From: an uncultured Algibacter sp.
GTDB lineage: Bacteria > Bacteroidota > Bacteroidia > Flavobacteriales > Flavobacteriaceae
Assembly (NCBI RefSeq): GCF_947490405.1
Contig: NZ_CANLGU010000005.1
Coordinates: 186,001 to 250,000, forward strand
DNA: 64,000 nucleotides
Direction of reading: 5' to 3'
This document shows positions 62,047-64,000 of this stretch, one piece after another (the first letter of the stretch is position 1; each line of letters starts with the position of its first letter). The notes below the pieces were generated by a model, which saw nothing but the letters and a program-made list of their open reading frames with translations, did no database searches and was not told the DNA's origin. The translations under genes were made by a program, and so were the position numbers.

Positions 62047-62556
62047 ATGAAAAACAAGAATCTACATAATATTAAATCATCTGGATTTAAAATTCCTGAA
62101 GAATATTTTGATACTTTAGAGAAAAAGGTTCTTAATAAAATTGATGGTGGTTATACTTTAAAAAACATTAAATCTAATAGTTTTAAAGTACCAGAAAATT
62201 ATTTTGATACTATTGAATCACGTATTACTGAAAGGTTATCAGAAGAAGATCAGGACACTAAAGTAATTTCACTAATCAACAAAAAAACGGTTATTTATAT
62301 TTCAAGTATTGCTGCTGCTATTTTGATTTTATTCAATCTAACTATTTTTGATAATCATCCATCTTTTGATAATTTAGAAACCGAAACTGTTGAAAATTAT
62401 ATCTTAGACGAAAATATAAGTTCTTATGAAATAGCATCCTTATTTAGTACTGATTTACTTAATGAGAGCGATTTCGTCGAACATGATTTTGATGAGGAAA
62501 ACCTTAAAGAATATCTATTAAACAATGCTGATATTGAGGCTTTAATGATAGAGTAA
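62047..62556 (+). CDS. Single-span protein with duplicated N-terminal motif, likely anti-sigma
   Basis: The 169-residue protein has two copies of a 25-residue motif at 8-32 and 40-64 (NIKSSGFKIPEEYFDTLEKK and NIKSNSFKVPENYFDTIESR), then one membrane span (about 89-104) and an acidic periplasmic tail. The topology and position directly after an ECF sigma gene suggest an anti-sigma role, but the sequence is not a known anti-sigma family to me. The next gene follows after 11 bases. Confidence 0.7.
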   Translation: MKNKNLHNIKSSGFKIPEEYFDTLEKKVLNKIDGGYTLKNIKSNSFKVPENYFDTIESRITERLSEEDQDTKVISLINKKTVIYISSIAAAILILFNLTIFDNHPSFDNLETETVENYILDENISSYEIASLFSTDLLNESDFVEHDFDEENLKEYLLNNADIEALMIE

Positions 62557-62567
62557 CACTTAAATAA

Positions 62568-63008
62568 ATGAAAAAGATAATACTTATAGCCATATGCTTT
62601 GTGTCATTCACTATGATGGCTCAAAAAGACAAAAGAGAACAAATAAAAGCCCTGAAAGTAGCTTTTATTACAGAACAACTCAATTTAACAGAGAAAGAAT
62701 CACAGAGTTTCTGGCCAGTATACAATGCCTTTGAGCAAGAAAAGAATAATATTAGGTTTAAAGAAATGAGAGCCATCAGAAAAGACATTAAAGAAAACCT
62801 AGATACCATGACTGATGCAGAAGCTAATGCGCTTATTGAACGATTAAATAAAGCAGAAAACAGTATGCATAAATTAAGAACGGAATTACCTCAAAAACTC
62901 TCTAATATTATACCTGCAAAGAAAATAATTAAACTCAAAGTTGCAGAAGAAGACTTTAAAAAGAAAATGCTCAATGAGCTAAAAAAACGCAAAAAAGAGA
63001 GAGGTTAG
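62568..63008 (+). CDS. Spy/CpxP-like exported helical protein
   Basis: The 146-residue protein has a signal peptide (about 1-18, ending MAQ). The mature part is highly charged and helical, with EQLNLTEKESQSFWPVYNAF, resembling the LTxxQ-type Spy/CpxP sensor-chaperone class and the 'sensor of ECF-type sigma' proteins of Bacteroidota. A periplasmic stress role linked to the upstream sigma factor is likely. A terminator overlaps its stop codon. Confidence 0.78.
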   Translation: MKKIILIAICFVSFTMMAQKDKREQIKALKVAFITEQLNLTEKESQSFWPVYNAFEQEKNNIRFKEMRAIRKDIKENLDTMTDAEANALIERLNKAENSMHKLRTELPQKLSNIIPAKKIIKLKVAEEDFKKKMLNELKKRKKERG

Positions 63009-63026
63009 TTAACCTCTCTCTTTTTT
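62991..63026 (+). terminator. Terminator overlapping the stop codon
   Basis: AAAAAAGAGAGAGGTTAG and its complement form a near-perfect palindrome followed by TTTTTT; the stop TAG (63006-63008) sits at the loop. Confidence 0.85.
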
Positions 63027-63042
63027 GAAAACAAATTTAAAA

Positions 63043-64000
63043 TTAGTCTTTAATTATTTTTTTAGAAACAGTTACTCCTGAATCTAGAATAATACTCATT
63101 AAATAAAGCCCATTTGAAAAATTACTAACATCTATCTTCAAATCAGATGTTGATAGTATTTTAGTCCCAACTGTATTAAATATATCTATTTTCTCAATAG
63201 CTTCTGAAGATTTAATAGTTACATAATCTCTTGATGGATTAGGAAATATATCCATAGAAACCTGCTTATTTACAGCCTTATTCAAGCTTAAGACATTATT
63301 GTAATCGTAAGTCGTTCTGTAATTATTTGTGCTTGTTTCAGAAAGTATTTTATTAAAGTATGGATAGTCTTCATATAAATATTCAAATCCGTTGTCATCA
63401 GCAAATGGATTATCGAAACTACTCATTAAAGCTGTCATATCATAAGCATAAGTAATTGTTTCGTCTCCACCTCCACCACCAGCAAAAGCATCAGTCTCTG
63501 ATATTCTATTTCCATTACCATCAACTACATATGAAGTAGTAAAGACCTCTTCCCAAGCCATACCATTTCTAATATCGAATTTCACAGATGCTATTCTATT
63601 ATTACCATCGTAGGTAAAACTATCTCTACCTTCCAACACCCAAGTAGTTCCATTCCACTCTTCTTCAATAATTTCATCAATAGTACCATTGCCATTATAA
63701 GATACGGTAGATTGAAACGTATTTGTCCATACAGAACCATCATAATCCTCTGAAATACCACCAGTTAATGTTGTACCAGAATATAGAATTGTTGATCTTG
63801 ACTCTGCAACCCATGCACCAGTATCCCAAGTATAACTTTCAATTAAAGATAAATCACCATTCCCGTTGTAAGTATAAACTATTCTTTCATCGTTTTCATA
63901 CATACCAGTAGATGAATTATAACTCTGATAAACCTCAACAGTTACCTTATTACTTCCGTTATAGGTATAAGAAACTTTTCCCGAAACTTCCCAATTTAAG
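63043..64000 (-). CDS. T9SS type A secreted protein with YD/RHS-like repeats, N-terminus cut off by window edge
   Basis: The frame stays open to the right edge, so at least 318 residues are visible; an ATG at 63903 is internal. Repeats of the form YTYNGNGDLSLIESYTW and SFTYDGNNRIASVKFDI resemble YD/RHS-type repeats. A C-terminal sorting domain begins MDIFPNPSRDYVTIKS and ends KKIIKD. It is a secreted surface protein of unknown role. The start lies outside the window. Confidence 0.85.
   Translation of the reverse strand, partial: LNWEVSGKVSYTYNGSNKVTVEVYQSYNSSTGMYENDERIVYTYNGNGDLSLIESYTWDTGAWVAESRSTILYSGTTLTGGISEDYDGSVWTNTFQSTVSYNGNGTIDEIIEEEWNGTTWVLEGRDSFTYDGNNRIASVKFDIRNGMAWEEVFTTSYVVDGNGNRISETDAFAGGGGGDETITYAYDMTALMSSFDNPFADDNGFEYLYEDYPYFNKILSETSTNNYRTTYDYNNVLSLNKAVNKQVSMDIFPNPSRDYVTIKSSEAIEKIDIFNTVGTKILSTSDLKIDVSNFSNGLYLMSIILDSGVTVSKKIIKD

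Overview
The window is AT-rich DNA from a member of the Bacteroidota, almost certainly a marine-type Flavobacteriaceae. The support is: several secreted proteins ending in type IX secretion (T9SS) sorting domains, TonB-dependent receptors with FecR/ECF-sigma partners, family-restricted proteins (DUF4252, DUF4199, DUF5777, alt-GlmU), -7 promoter boxes of the Bacteroidota type TAnnTTTG, frequent TTG starts, and a CarB of the short flavobacterial length. No rRNA, tRNA, CRISPR array, transposase or phage gene was found. The genes are mostly chromosomal housekeeping and cell-surface genes, with several families of small repeats between them.

Layout. 1-8.1 kb: a left-truncated secreted protein, a TrmH-type RNA methyltransferase, a GIY-YIG nuclease next to palindromic repeats, a CAAX-type protease, a VOC-fold protein of unusual composition, a lipoprotein, and a T9SS cargo gene bracketed by two attC-like inverted elements. 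8.1-12 kb: a DEAD-box RNA helicase with a ~285-nt structured leader, flanked by two inverted, nearly identical ~147-bp repeats; then TrmH. 12-21.9 kb: a beta-propeller T9SS protein divergent from a PAS-LuxR regulator, a hydrolase, a sirtuin, FkbM methyltransferase and glycosyltransferase genes, a haem-binding protein, and purB. 21.9-24.1 kb: an ECF sigma / DUF4252 operon. 24.4-33.3 kb: an S41 protease and a vitamin B12 acquisition region (DUF71 PP-loop protein, BtuG-like propeller, BtuB behind a cobalamin riboswitch, divergent BtuF-BtuC-BtuD). 33.3-35.4 kb: rmuC and a thioesterase. 35.4-43.7 kb: a sigma/FecR/TonB-receptor set, then a run of exported proteins (Asp-rich lipoprotein, OB-fold protein, DNRLRE T9SS protein, DUF5777 barrel, c-type cytochrome, YceI). 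43.7-51.8 kb: carB, rpmH, a TPR protein, a lytic transglycosylase, a hydrolase, a small acetyltransferase, a lipoprotein, mtaB. 52-64 kb: a peptide-binding lipoprotein, GlmU-like protein, rpmE2, DUF4199 protein, GT2 glycosyltransferase, phosphohexomutase, ABC exporter, an ECF sigma / duplicated-motif membrane protein / Spy-like operon, and a right-truncated T9SS protein.

The most coherent systems are the B12 uptake locus and the exported cytochrome/YceI/DUF5777 module. The less explained material is non-coding: (i) REP-like palindromes near a GIY-YIG nuclease, one lying in frame inside trmH; (ii) a four-copy repeat family with conserved ends and variable middle; (iii) two attC-like elements with matching end heptamers around a T9SS gene; and (iv) the helicase leader. 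All functional statements are read from sequence by eye, without database searches.
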